Shown one piece after another: positions 33,312 to 42,036 of a DNA stretch of 64,000 nucleotides. This stretch comes from Streptosporangium violaceochromogenes. GTDB taxonomy: Bacteria > Actinomycetota > Actinomycetes > Streptosporangiales > Streptosporangiaceae. Position 1 is the stretch's first letter. Each line of letters begins with the position of its first letter. A program made the translations under genes and the position numbers. The stretch spans positions 1-64,000 of the forward strand of contig NZ_BNBB01000020.1 in assembly GCF_014654615.1 (NCBI RefSeq), read 5' to 3'. Under the pieces are notes generated by a model. The model was not told the origin of the DNA and ran no database searches. It saw only the letters and a list, made by a program, of their open reading frames with translations.

Positions 33312-35207
33312 TCAGCGGCCGGCGCCCCTGGCCGTCGCGATCGCCACGACGAACCGGCGGTAGCGGGACAGCTCGTCGTCCACCGGAGCCAGTACGAGCT
33401 CGCGGGCGACCCGTTCCACACCCGCGTGAAGCGCCCTCGCCGCCCCACGGGCCCGGCGGCGGCCACCGACCCGGGCCGCCACCCGGCACAGCAGCGCGAG
33501 CGCCGGCCCGGCGAGGACGCCGCCGACCAGCAGCGCGGTGGGCCACGGCACCTCCCCCCAGGTGGGCAGGTACGGCGGCGGCAGCCGCAGATAGTCCAGG
33601 CCGAGCAGGCCGAGCAGCCACAGCCCGCCGACCAGCGCGGTCGCGAACACCAGCCACTGCGCCGCACCGGCCACCCGCCACCACAGGGGACGGCCGGAGG
33701 CGCCGAGCGGGGCGGTGGCCACCGCACGGTCGAGGCCGTCCTCCAGATCGTCCCCGCGCGAGCGGGCGGCCCGCCGTACGGCCGCCGCCCACGGCCCGGG
33801 AAGCCCCTCCGACGCGACCCCCGCCACCTCCCGCAGCGCGGTGTCCATCGTGGAGCGCCGCACGGCGGTCGTAGCCGGGATCGAGGTCCGTCCCACGGGT
33901 TCTTCGGACCCGCGGCCTCGGGGGGCCGAAAGCCGCAGACGGCGGAGCGGATCGGGCCGAAGGCCGCGGATCCACCGGGTCGGCGGCCAGCCGGTGGCGG
34001 CGATGGAGCGGTGCCGGTGGGCCCTGGCCACCGCCTCCACGACGACCGGCACCCCCGCCGCCTCCGACAGCGCGGCGGTCAGCGGCCCGGCGAGGCCGTC
34101 CGGGGTGTGTCCTGCGGCCATGCCTGCCCCGGGACCTGTTCCGGGACCTGCCTCAGGACCTGCCCCGGCGCTTGCCTCCGGGCCTGGTCCGGGGCCTGTT
34201 CCGGGACCGGGCGAGGGTGCCGGGCCGGAGACGGGTACGCCGACGGAGGACCTGGCCAGCGCGTCGGCGGCCGTTCCGGCGTCGGCGGCCAGGCGGGCGG
34301 CCCAGGAGCGCCGGCCGACGACCCGGGAGGCGAACAGGGAACGCAGCCCGGCGACGCCGGCTCCGGTGCGCGCCGAGACCCCCGCCAGTGGCACTCCGGC
34401 CAGGCCGTCCTCGTCGAGGAGGCGCCGCAGGTCGTCCAGGCAGCGCTCCGCCGCGGCCGGGGAGAGGCGGTCGATCTGGTTGAGCACGACGACCGTGACG
34501 TCCCGGTGCCGGGCCAGCGGCCGCAGATAGCGCTCGTGCACGGCCGCGTCGGCGTATTTCTGCGGGTCGAGCACCCACACCAGGACGTCGACGAGCTCGA
34601 CCAGCCGGTCGACCTCCAGGCGATGCGACAGTTCGATCGAGTCGTGGTCGGGCAGGTCGAGGAGGATCAGCCCGGCCGGGTCCCCATCCGGCCAGGCGGC
34701 CCAGGCGGCACGGTCAAGGGCGGCACGGTCAGGGGCGGCACGGTCAGGGGCGGCACGGTCAGGGGCGGCACGGTCAAGGGCGGCACGGTCAAGGGCGGCA
34801 CGGTCAAGGGCGGCACGGTCAGGGGCGGCGGCACGGCCGGGGGCGGCGCGCGGCACCTCGTGGCGGCGGGGCACCCGCAGCCAGTCGAGCAACGGCCCGG
34901 CCCCCGCGCCCTCCCAGAGCGCGGCCTGCGCGGCCGAGGTGGTCGGGCGGGTGACCCCGACCTCGGCCAGGGAGGTGCCCGACAGCAGGTTGAACAGCGA
35001 GGACTTGCCGCTTCCCGTGGCCCCGGCCAGCGCGATCACGGTGTGGTCGACCGACAGGCTCCTCCGTGCCCCGGCGCGGGAGACGGTCGCGCGGGCTCGG
35101 GCGACCGCGTCCGCGTCCAGCCGCCCGTCGGCCAGGTCGGCGGCCTCGGCCAGCCCCTCCAGCCGGTCGTCCAGGGAGGGACCGTTCGCGCGGCGCAGCA
35201 GCCTCAT
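33312..35207 (-). CDS. dynamin/YfjP-like GTPase with two membrane helices
   Basis: A 631-aa GTPase. G1 is GATGSGKSS, G3 DLPDHDS, G4 NQID and G5 SAR, all in the first 270 residues. Two membrane helices lie near the C-terminus (AAQWLVFATALVGGLWLLGL and ALLVGGVLAGPALALL). Between G1 and G3 is a run of eight five-residue units of the type ALDRA/APDRA, encoded by a 15-bp minisatellite, and a Pro-Gly-rich linker follows the G domain. Its start overlaps the stop of the next gene by ATGA. Pairs like this resemble the streptomycete dynamins DynA/DynB, which stabilise the cell-division ring during sporulation; that role is inferred. Confidence 0.78.
   Translation of the reverse strand: MRLLRRANGPSLDDRLEGLAEAADLADGRLDADAVARARATVSRAGARRSLSVDHTVIALAGATGSGKSSLFNLLSGTSLAEVGVTRPTTSAAQAALWEGAGAGPLLDWLRVPRRHEVPRAAPGRAAAPDRAALDRAALDRAALDRAAPDRAAPDRAAPDRAALDRAAWAAWPDGDPAGLILLDLPDHDSIELSHRLEVDRLVELVDVLVWVLDPQKYADAAVHERYLRPLARHRDVTVVVLNQIDRLSPAAAERCLDDLRRLLDEDGLAGVPLAGVSARTGAGVAGLRSLFASRVVGRRSWAARLAADAGTAADALARSSVGVPVSGPAPSPGPGTGPGPGPEASAGAGPEAGPGTGPGAGMAAGHTPDGLAGPLTAALSEAAGVPVVVEAVARAHRHRSIAATGWPPTRWIRGLRPDPLRRLRLSAPRGRGSEEPVGRTSIPATTAVRRSTMDTALREVAGVASEGLPGPWAAAVRRAARSRGDDLEDGLDRAVATAPLGASGRPLWWRVAGAAQWLVFATALVGGLWLLGLLGLDYLRLPPPYLPTWGEVPWPTALLVGGVLAGPALALLCRVAARVGGRRRARGAARALHAGVERVARELVLAPVDDELSRYRRFVVAIATARGAGR
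34706..34825. repeat. 15-bp minisatellite inside the GTPase gene
   Basis: Eight tandem copies of CGGCACGGTCARGGG, differing only at one or two positions. On the minus strand they encode the pentapeptides ALDRA or APDRA in frame, so gain or loss of copies changes length without breaking the protein. They lie in the loop between the G1 and G3 motifs. Confidence 0.85.
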
Positions 35208-37030
35208 CGCGTGTCCTCCTCCCGACCGGCCTCCCCGCCGGCCTTGCCTTCTCCTTCTCCGCCGGCCTCCCCGCCGGCCGTGGGGCGCAGGGCAGCCGTG
35301 GGGCCGGGGACGGAGAGTTCGCGGCGGTGCTCCCCCACGGCGCGCGCCGCGGCGCGCAGGGCCGCGGCGGCGCCCTCGGGGGGCACGGCGGCGTCGAGGA
35401 GGGCGGTGAAGCGGACGGCCTCGGTGTCGAGGAGGTCGGCGACGCGGGCCCGCAGGTCCGTCCGGGCCTTGACGGTGAGGGTGCGGACGGCCTGGTCGCC
35501 GAAGACCGCCTCCAGGAGCTTCTGGCTCAGCACGCCGGTGCCCCCGGCGATGCCGACCTCGATCCCGGTCAGGCCGCCGGTGGAGGCGAACACCGCGAGC
35601 ATCAGCAGCAGCCCGGCGCCGTTCACACCGTAGGAGGTGATCCGGGCGGCGGCCCGCCTGTCCGCGCCCTCCTCACGGACCAGGTCGAGCACATGCCCCT
35701 GCCAGGCGCGGACCGCCGTCCCCACCCGCGCGGGCAGGTCGGCCGAGGCCCGGCCGAGCCGTCCGGCCGCCGCGATCCCGGTCTCCTCCAGCAGGGCGCG
35801 CCCCGGCGAGCGGGCCGACCACGCCTCGAAGGCCCGCTCGGCGGCGCCGTCGGCCGAGGCCCGGATCAGCGCCTCCACCCCGCTCTCCAGCGCCACACGC
35901 AGCCCGCTTTCGGGCGCGGGCCGCCCGGTGAACAGCGCCACCACCCGGTCCCGGAGCCGGCCGACCCTGCTCTCCAGGGAGCGCATGAGATCACCGGTGC
36001 CGACGAAGTCCTGCCAGCGGGCCAGCACCTCCCCCCGGAGCAGCGAGCCGTCCAGCATGCCCTCGTCGAAGGCGGCCAGCCCCGCCGTGTAGGCGACGCC
36101 CACCACCGAGCGGAGCTCCTCGGCCACGGTGTGCTGACGGTCCACGGCGTCGGCGAGGCGGGGGAGACGGACGGTGAGACTCTCCAGCGCACCCGACAGC
36201 GTCCGGCGTACCACCTCGGCGCGGGCCCGCCCGTCGGCCGCGATGCCGTTCAGCCAGTCGGCGACGGGCCGGACCGCCGTACGGGGAAGCCGTGCCCCCT
36301 CCTCGGGCAGCGCCAGCTCCGGCACCTCGAACAGGGGTGTCCCGCCCAGGCCGTTGGCCTCAAGCAGCCTGTTCAGATCCTCGCGGACCACGCCCAGCGC
36401 CTCCGGCGGGACCCGCGACAGGATGACGGCCAGGGCCGTGCTTCTCTCCCTCGCCTGACGGAGGAAACCCCAGGGCACCTCGTCGGCGTAGCGGGCGGCC
36501 GTGGTGGTGAACAACCACAGGTCGGCGGCGGCGAGGAGCTGCGCGGCCAGCTCGCGGTTGGCGGTGACGACCGAGTCGATGTCCGGCGCGTCGAGCAGGG
36601 CCAGCCCCGGCGACAGGGACGGCACGGTGACCACCCGGAGCGTGCCGGGCTCACCGCGGGAGGCCCCTGTGACGCGGGGAAGGCCGGGAAGGACGTGCCC
36701 ACCGGCGAACCACTCCCGGTCGGCGGGGCCGGTGATCAGGGTGGGGGTGAGCGTGGTGGGCCGCAGCACGCCGGGCTCGCAGACGTCCGCGCCGACGACG
36801 GAGTTGACCAGGGTGGACTTGCCCGCCCCCGTGGAGCCTCCGACGACGGCGAGCAGCGGGGCGTCGATCGAGCTCAGGCGGGGGAGGAGATAGTCGTCGA
36901 GCTGACCGGTCAGCTCGCGCAGCGCCCGGCGATCGGCGCCGGCGTCACCGGTCGCCAGGGGGAACAGGTCGTGGTCGAGGTGGCGGCGCATCTCGCGCAA
37001 CGCCCCGAGCAGACCCTCGATCCGGCTCAT
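35204..37030 (-). CDS. dynamin-like GTPase
   Basis: A 608-aa dynamin-family GTPase. G1 reads VVGGSTGAGKSTLVNSVVG near residues 62-80, followed by the switch-1 threonines (LRPTTLTPT) and G3 LLDAPDIDS. G4 is less clear (ILSRVPPE), as is usual in bacterial dynamins. A long helical middle region follows, with a paired hydrophobic segment (GLLLMLAVFASTGGLTGIEV) and a C-terminal Gly/Glu-rich tail. Translation of the downstream GTPase is coupled by ATGA. The two differ in length and G-box detail, as in heteromeric dynamin pairs. Membrane remodelling during division is the best inference. Confidence 0.8.
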   Translation of the reverse strand: MSRIEGLLGALREMRRHLDHDLFPLATGDAGADRRALRELTGQLDDYLLPRLSSIDAPLLAVVGGSTGAGKSTLVNSVVGADVCEPGVLRPTTLTPTLITGPADREWFAGGHVLPGLPRVTGASRGEPGTLRVVTVPSLSPGLALLDAPDIDSVVTANRELAAQLLAAADLWLFTTTAARYADEVPWGFLRQARERSTALAVILSRVPPEALGVVREDLNRLLEANGLGGTPLFEVPELALPEEGARLPRTAVRPVADWLNGIAADGRARAEVVRRTLSGALESLTVRLPRLADAVDRQHTVAEELRSVVGVAYTAGLAAFDEGMLDGSLLRGEVLARWQDFVGTGDLMRSLESRVGRLRDRVVALFTGRPAPESGLRVALESGVEALIRASADGAAERAFEAWSARSPGRALLEETGIAAAGRLGRASADLPARVGTAVRAWQGHVLDLVREEGADRRAAARITSYGVNGAGLLLMLAVFASTGGLTGIEVGIAGGTGVLSQKLLEAVFGDQAVRTLTVKARTDLRARVADLLDTEAVRFTALLDAAVPPEGAAAALRAAARAVGEHRRELSVPGPTAALRPTAGGEAGGEGEGKAGGEAGREEDTR

Positions 37031-37288
37031 AGGGCGATCCTTCCCGAGGGAAAGGGCCCTAGACGTGTTTCGCCCCGCCTCCCGGCCGGATCACGGGGGC
37101 GAATCCGGCCGAGGGCGGGGCCTTGTCCCGGGATCACGCGGAGTCCGTGGTGTCGGCTCGTCTCCCCCGCAGCAGGAGGCGAACCCGGACCCGCGGTGCG
37201 ATCCCGGGATGATCGGGGTCACGCGCTGTCCATTGGAGCAGCCGAAGCTCAGCGCCAGATCAGACAAACCTGAAAGTCCCCTGAAGAT
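37031..37288. other. intergenic region between dynamin-like gene and response regulator
   Basis: About 260 bases holding the upstream region of the dynamin-like gene and the 3' end of the response regulator gene, both on the minus strand. No gene or strong terminator hairpin was seen. Confidence 0.4.
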
Positions 37289-38005
37289 TCAACCATTGTA
37301 GGGAGACCTAAGGACATACCCGACACCTCGCAGGGTGTGGATGAGACGCGGCTCGACCATGTCGACCTTGCGGCGGAGGTAGGAGACGTAGGACTCGACG
37401 ACTCCGGCGTCACCCCCGAAGTCGTAGTTCCAGACGTGGTCCAGGATCTGCGCCTTGGACAGCACGCGGCCGCTGTTGACCATGAAATAGTGCAGCAGCT
37501 TGAACTCGGTGGGCGACAGCCGTATCTGCCTGCCGGAACGCCACACCTGGTGCGCCTCCTCGTCCAGCTCCAGGTCACCGACCTTCAGTCTCGCGGGAAG
37601 GTCGAGGTCGCCCCGCGTACGGCGCAGCACGGCCCGGATCCGGGCGAGCATCTCCTCCAGGCTGAACGGCTTGGTCACGTAGTCGTCGGCCACGCGCAGC
37701 CCGGCGACCTTGTCGTCGACGGCGTCCCGCGCGGTCAGGAAGATCACGGGGATCTGCCCGTCCAGCCCCTTCAGCCGCCCGGCCACGGCGAACCCGTCCA
37801 TGTCCGGCAGCATCACGTCCAGCACGACAAGATCCGGACGGAGCCGCTCGGCGAAGTGCACGGCCTCGCGCCCGTCCGCCGCGGTCACCACCTCGAAGCC
37901 GAACCTGCGCAGACTGACCGCGAGCAGCTCGCGGATGTTCGGCTCGTCGTCCACGACCAGCAATCTGGCCTCGTGTCTGTCCAGCACACCACGAGGCTGG
38001 ACCAT
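37289..38005 (-). CDS. OmpR/PhoB-family response regulator (second copy)
   Basis: A 238-aa two-domain regulator. The receiver contains LLVVDDEPNIRELLAVSLRR and the phosphorylated Asp in DLVVLDVMLPDMDG, and the C-terminal winged helix ends in HTLRGVGYVLR. The usual segment GGDDYVTKPF is one residue shorter here (RVADDYVTKPF), next to the conserved Lys, while the paralogue at 39659 is normal. AGGGG lies before the ATG. It follows the histidine kinase by about 250 bases on the same strand and has no kinase of its own, so it probably shares that kinase or acts without it. Confidence 0.9.
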   Translation of the reverse strand: MVQPRGVLDRHEARLLVVDDEPNIRELLAVSLRRFGFEVVTAADGREAVHFAERLRPDLVVLDVMLPDMDGFAVAGRLKGLDGQIPVIFLTARDAVDDKVAGLRVADDYVTKPFSLEEMLARIRAVLRRTRGDLDLPARLKVGDLELDEEAHQVWRSGRQIRLSPTEFKLLHYFMVNSGRVLSKAQILDHVWNYDFGGDAGVVESYVSYLRRKVDMVEPRLIHTLRGVGYVLRSPYNG

Positions 38006-38138
38006 GCCCCTGGAACGGGGCTCAGCTCAGGCTGAACGTTTCCTGAAAACCACCGATCTTTCCTCCTGCCCGATTTCAGGCAGAATCGCGCCGATCCCCG
38101 GCCCCGCGGACACCGCCTGCCCCGCCCCGGCACGGACC

Positions 38139-38186
38139 GGCAACGGCAACGGCAGCGGCAGCGGCAGCGGCAGCGGCAGCGGCAAC
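38139..38186. repeat. hexanucleotide repeat before the second response regulator
   Basis: Eight units of GGCAAC or GGCAGC in a row (two GGCAAC, five GGCAGC, one GGCAAC). The array lies between the end of the kinase gene and the start of the response regulator at 38005, about 135 bases upstream of that start on the minus strand. Copy number could change promoter spacing. Confidence 0.8.
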
Positions 38187-38252
38187 AGGACGTCCGGAAG
38201 GGACGCGCCCTTGACTTCCTCCCCACCCCCGAAGGCGGAGGATTCCGGTGAA

Positions 38253-39659
38253 TCAGGCGGACTCGGGGGCGAGGGGAAGAACCACCCGGAACGTCGCCCC
38301 CTTGCCGTGGTCCGACTCGACCGCGACGGTGCCCCCGTGGGCCTCGACCATGGCGGCCACGATGGCGAGCCCGAGGCCGTTGCCCCCGCTCTCGGGCGCG
38401 CTCCGCCCCCGAGAGGAGTCGACGCGGTAGAACCGCTCGAAGACCCGTTCGCGCTGCTCCCCGGTGAGCCCCGGCCCCTCGTCGGCCACCTCCACGACGA
38501 CCGCGCCCTCCCGGGCCGAGAGCGTCACCCGCACGGGCGTGCCGTCCGGGGTGTGGGTGAGCGCGTTCGTCATGAGGTTGCCCACGACCTGGCGGAGCCG
38601 TACCTCGTCTCCCTGGACGATGAGGGCGGCGCCGTCCACCGACAGGGTGATCTCGCGGGCGGGGGCGAGGATGCGGGCGTCGTGCACGGCGTCGGCGGCG
38701 ATGGCGATCATGTCCACCGGGCGCATGGCCATCGGCCGCTGCCGGTCCATCCGGGCGAGCATCAGCAGATCGTCCACCAGCAGGCCCATCCGCGTCGCCT
38801 CCGACTCCACCCGGCGCATCAGCGGCGCGGGGTCGACGTCGGGCGCCTGGCGGTAGAACTCGGCGAAGCCCCGGATCGACGTCAGCGGCGTGCGCAGCTC
38901 GTGGGAGGCGTCGGCGACGAACCGGCGCATGCGCTCCTCGGAGCGGCGGGCCGCCGCCTCGGACTCCGACCGGGCCTGGAAGGCGGTCTCGATCTGGGCC
39001 AGCATGCCGTTCAGCGACCGGCCCAGGCGTCCCACCTCGGTGCCCGGGTCGGCGTCGGGGACGCGGCGGCTCAGGTCTCCGGCCGCGATGGCCTGGGCGG
39101 TGCGCTCGATCTCCTCAAGGGGGCGCATGCTCCGCCGTATGATCGTCACCCCCGCCCCGGCGAGCACCAGCATGAGCCCGCCGCCGCCGAGCAGTTCGAC
39201 CAGCGCGAGCTGGCCGACGATCTGCCGGACCTCGGTCATGTCCACGGCCAGGACGATGGCGCCGCCCTGACCGTACGGGAGCCACCGGACCCGCCACTCG
39301 CCGCTCTCGAACGGCTCGCTTCCGGCCACCCGCCCCGGTGGCAGGCGCGGACCGGGCCTGCTCTCCACGTCGACGCCGGTGATCGCGATGACGACCGCGC
39401 CGGCGGCGTCGCGGAGCTCCACCCTGAAGTCGGCGGGCAGCGGCTTGCCGGCCAGTGCGGCGGGACCCCGCTGCAGACGGCGCAGCACCCCCTGATGGAC
39501 CAGGTCCATCTGTCCGTCCGCCCGGTGGATCAGGTAGGCGCGCATGATGGAGACGCTGCCGATGCCGATGAGGGCGAGCGCGATGGTCAGCAGAATCAGG
39601 ATGACGGCGATCAGCTTCACCCGCAGAGGGAGCCGACCGGCCCCGATCCCGGAGGGCAT
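38253..39659 (-). CDS. sensor histidine kinase (HAMP, HisKA, HATPase)
   Basis: A 468-aa membrane kinase. The first membrane helix is LIAVILILLTIALALIGIGS, then an extracellular sensor of about 100 residues, and the second helix is GGGLMLVLAGAGVTII. HAMP follows (RRSMRPLEEIERTAQAIAAG), then the phosphorylated His in VADASHELRTPLTSIRGFAE. The ATPase domain has NLMTNALTHTP, DEGPGL and GGNGLGLAIVAAMV. The start at 39659 overlaps the stop of the upstream response regulator by ATGA, defining its partner. The signal sensed is unknown. Confidence 0.93.
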   Translation of the reverse strand: MPSGIGAGRLPLRVKLIAVILILLTIALALIGIGSVSIMRAYLIHRADGQMDLVHQGVLRRLQRGPAALAGKPLPADFRVELRDAAGAVVIAITGVDVESRPGPRLPPGRVAGSEPFESGEWRVRWLPYGQGGAIVLAVDMTEVRQIVGQLALVELLGGGGLMLVLAGAGVTIIRRSMRPLEEIERTAQAIAAGDLSRRVPDADPGTEVGRLGRSLNGMLAQIETAFQARSESEAAARRSEERMRRFVADASHELRTPLTSIRGFAEFYRQAPDVDPAPLMRRVESEATRMGLLVDDLLMLARMDRQRPMAMRPVDMIAIAADAVHDARILAPAREITLSVDGAALIVQGDEVRLRQVVGNLMTNALTHTPDGTPVRVTLSAREGAVVVEVADEGPGLTGEQRERVFERFYRVDSSRGRSAPESGGNGLGLAIVAAMVEAHGGTVAVESDHGKGATFRVVLPLAPESA

Positions 39660-40390
39660 CAGGACCCCGGAGGAAGGCGCAGCACGTATCCCACGCCCCG
39701 CAGTGTGTGGATCAGCCGGGGGTCGGTGTTGTCGATCTTCCGGCGGAGCACGGAGACGTAGGACTCCACGATCCCGACGTCGCCCCGGAAGTCGTAGTCC
39801 CACACGTGGTCGAGGATCTGGGCCTTCGACAGCACCCGCCCGGCGTTGGCCATGAAGTAGCGCAGCAGTTTGAACTCCGTCGGCGACAGCGGGATCGCCT
39901 TGCCCTCACGCCACACCTCGTGGCTCTCCTCGTCGAGCTCCACGTCGGCGAAGGTGAGCCGGGGCGGCCGTGTGAGCGGATCTCCCTGGCCCGTACGGCG
40001 CAGCACGGCACGGATGCGGGCCACGACCTCCTCCAGGCTGAACGGCTTGGTCACGTAGTCGTCCCCGCCGACCGTCAGCCCGCGGATCTTGTCCTCGGTC
40101 GCGTCGCGGGCGGTGAGGAAGACCACGGGCGTGTCGGTGCCACCGCCCCGCAGGCGCCGTACGACGTCGAAGCCGTCCATGTCGGGGAGCATGACGTCGA
40201 GCACGATGAGGTCGGGGCGGTGACGCTGGACGGCGGTGACGGCGTCCGTTCCGTTGCCCGCCGTGTTCACCGTGAACCCGGCGAACCGCAGGCTCGCGGC
40301 CAGCAGTTCGAGGATGTTGGGCTCGTCCTCGACGATCAGAAGGCGGGCTTCGGATGAGTCGGTCACGGTTGTATCTTCACTCATCCACAT
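39659..40390 (-). CDS. OmpR/PhoB-family response regulator (kinase partner)
   Basis: A 243-aa response regulator with the receiver motifs LLIVEDEPNILELLAASLR, DLIVLDVMLPDMDG and the complete GGDDYVTKPFSLEE. The winged helix contains LSPTEFKLLRYFMANAGRVL and ends HTLRGVGYVLR. It is very similar to the regulator at 37289 across both domains. Starts at 40390 or 40384 are both possible; neither has a strong ribosome binding site. It begins 10 bases after the lhgO stop and overlaps the kinase start, suggesting an lhgO-regulator-kinase transcript. Confidence 0.92.
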   Translation of the reverse strand: MWMSEDTTVTDSSEARLLIVEDEPNILELLAASLRFAGFTVNTAGNGTDAVTAVQRHRPDLIVLDVMLPDMDGFDVVRRLRGGGTDTPVVFLTARDATEDKIRGLTVGGDDYVTKPFSLEEVVARIRAVLRRTGQGDPLTRPPRLTFADVELDEESHEVWREGKAIPLSPTEFKLLRYFMANAGRVLSKAQILDHVWDYDFRGDVGIVESYVSVLRRKIDNTDPRLIHTLRGVGYVLRLPPGS

Positions 40391-40400
40391 AAGAAACCAG

Positions 40401-41591
40401 TTAACTAGTCAGAGTCGAAGTTATCTCCACAATGTGTCGGGCGATGGCCAGACTCGACGTCGCAGCAGGTGAAGGGGCATTTCTTACCAAAACCACCCGG
40501 CCCTGCACATCGACCGCGAAATCATCGACCATGCTCCCGTCCCTGGCGACGGCCTGGGCACGGACCCCGCCCCTCGTCCTGACGAGGTCGGCGGCGGTGA
40601 GGGCGGGCACGTAGCGGCGCGCGGCGGCCAGGAAGGACCGCTTGAACGCCGAGCCGAACACCTCCCTCACCCCGGTCCGCCAGTGCCGCGCGGCCAGCCG
40701 CCGGGTCCCCTCCCAGGCCAGGACCCGCCGCAGGCCGGCGAGATCGACGTCGCCCCAGGAGTAGCCCTCCGGCGCCAGCGCCATCACCGCGTTGGGGCCG
40801 ACCAGCACCTCACCGTCGATCCTGCGGGTCAGGTGTACCCCCAGGAAGGGGTAGCGGGGGTCGGGCACCGGATAGATCAGCCCGCGGACCAGGTCCCTGG
40901 CCGGTCCGGCGAGCGCGTAGTACTCACCGCGGAAGGGCACGATCCGCACTTCGCCCGGGACCCCGGCCATCCGGGCGACGGTGTCGGTGCCGAGCCCGGC
41001 GCAGACGACGAGGCGGTCGAAGGTGAACCTGCCCGGCCCCGCCAGCACCTCCACCCCGCCGGCGGTCTCCCGCAGCGCGCGCACGGGGTGCGACAGCAGT
41101 ACCGAGCCCCCCGCCTCCGCGATGTCCTCGGCCAGGCGCCGGGCGACGGCGGGAAAGTCGGCGATCGCGGTGTGCGGGGAGTGCACGGCGGCCACGCCGA
41201 CCGCGTGCGGCTCGATTTCGCGCAGCGCCAGGGCGTCCAGCTCGGCGATGCCGGGGACCTCGTTGGCGCGGGCCCGCTCGGCGATCCGGCGCAGCTCCGC
41301 CCTCTCGGCCAGGGTGGAGGCGACGACGAGCTTGCCGACCTCCTCGTAGGGGAGGCGGTGCTCGGCGCAGTACTCCCTGAGCAGGGCCACCCCCTGCCGG
41401 CAGAGCCTCGCCTTGAGCGAGCCGGGCCGGTAGTAGATCCCCGCGTGGACGACCCCGCTGTTGTGCCCGGTCTGGTGGGCCGCGACGTGATCCTCCTTGT
41501 CGAGGACGGTCACCGTGGCCCCCCAGGCCCGCGTCACCTCCCTGGCGACGGCCAGGCCGACGATTCCCGCACCGACGACTCCGACCTTCAC
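40401..41591 (-). CDS. lhgO: L-2-hydroxyglutarate oxidase / FAD-dependent oxidoreductase
   Basis: A 396-aa FAD enzyme of the DAO family. The N-terminal dinucleotide site is VGVVGAGIVGLAVAREV, with the family segment HQTGHNSGVVHAGIYY that binds the flavin. RLVVCAGLGTDTVA and the C-terminal RGGVRAQAVARDGSMVDDF match LhgO/L2HGDH, which oxidises L-2-hydroxyglutarate to 2-oxoglutarate. GTG 41591 is chosen for GGGAAGGG a few bases upstream; the open frame beyond it is low-complexity. It lies directly upstream of the two-component genes. Substrate choice among close relatives cannot be proven from sequence. Confidence 0.85.
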   Translation of the reverse strand: MKVGVVGAGIVGLAVAREVTRAWGATVTVLDKEDHVAAHQTGHNSGVVHAGIYYRPGSLKARLCRQGVALLREYCAEHRLPYEEVGKLVVASTLAERAELRRIAERARANEVPGIAELDALALREIEPHAVGVAAVHSPHTAIADFPAVARRLAEDIAEAGGSVLLSHPVRALRETAGGVEVLAGPGRFTFDRLVVCAGLGTDTVARMAGVPGEVRIVPFRGEYYALAGPARDLVRGLIYPVPDPRYPFLGVHLTRRIDGEVLVGPNAVMALAPEGYSWGDVDLAGLRRVLAWEGTRRLAARHWRTGVREVFGSAFKRSFLAAARRYVPALTAADLVRTRGGVRAQAVARDGSMVDDFAVDVQGRVVLVRNAPSPAATSSLAIARHIVEITSTLTS

Positions 41592-42036
41592 GGCGCACCC
41601 TTCCCGACCACCGTTACCTGGACCAGCCCCGCGCGGGCGGCTCCCCCGGTCCGGGACTCCCGCGTCCTCCCGGATCGGCGCACCGGACCTTCGGACCGGC
41701 GGCACCGGGCCTTCGGAGCAGCCGGCCGATCCGCCGATGCCCGGCCCCCGTACGACCGGGCCGCCGGCCCACGGCCGGGAAGCCCGCTCGCCGGGTCGCC
41801 GGGTCGCCGGGTCGCCGGGTCGCCGGGTCGCCGGGTCGCCGGGTCGCCGGAGCGTGCGTGCCCGAAAGCCACGGGTAACCCTCTCGCAGGAGAAGGAGCA
41901 TATCCGGCCTTTTTAGGGATCGTAACTATACGGGCATACGCATCTCCGCTCCGTTCATTCCCCTCTTTCCTTCCGTTCCCTTGACGCCCTCACCTCCCCC
42001 GCCGCCCTTGACGCCTTTGCCCGGCCCCGGCGGAGG
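41592..42036. other. intergenic region with octamer array
   Basis: About 445 bases upstream of lhgO and downstream of the 1093-aa membrane protein. It contains the octamer array described separately and an AT-richer stretch near 41905-41965, which probably holds the lhgO promoter. No gene was seen. Confidence 0.45.
41788..41850. repeat. octamer tandem repeat
   Basis: Seven perfect copies of TCGCCGGG followed by a partial eighth. The array is outside any supported gene, about 200 bases upstream of lhgO. There are no spacers, so it is not a CRISPR array. It could slip during replication and vary in copy number between strains. Confidence 0.85.

Noticed and set aside
41788..41850. Possible CRISPR array
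   Set aside because: Contiguous octamers without spacers and no cas genes nearby; it is a simple tandem repeat.
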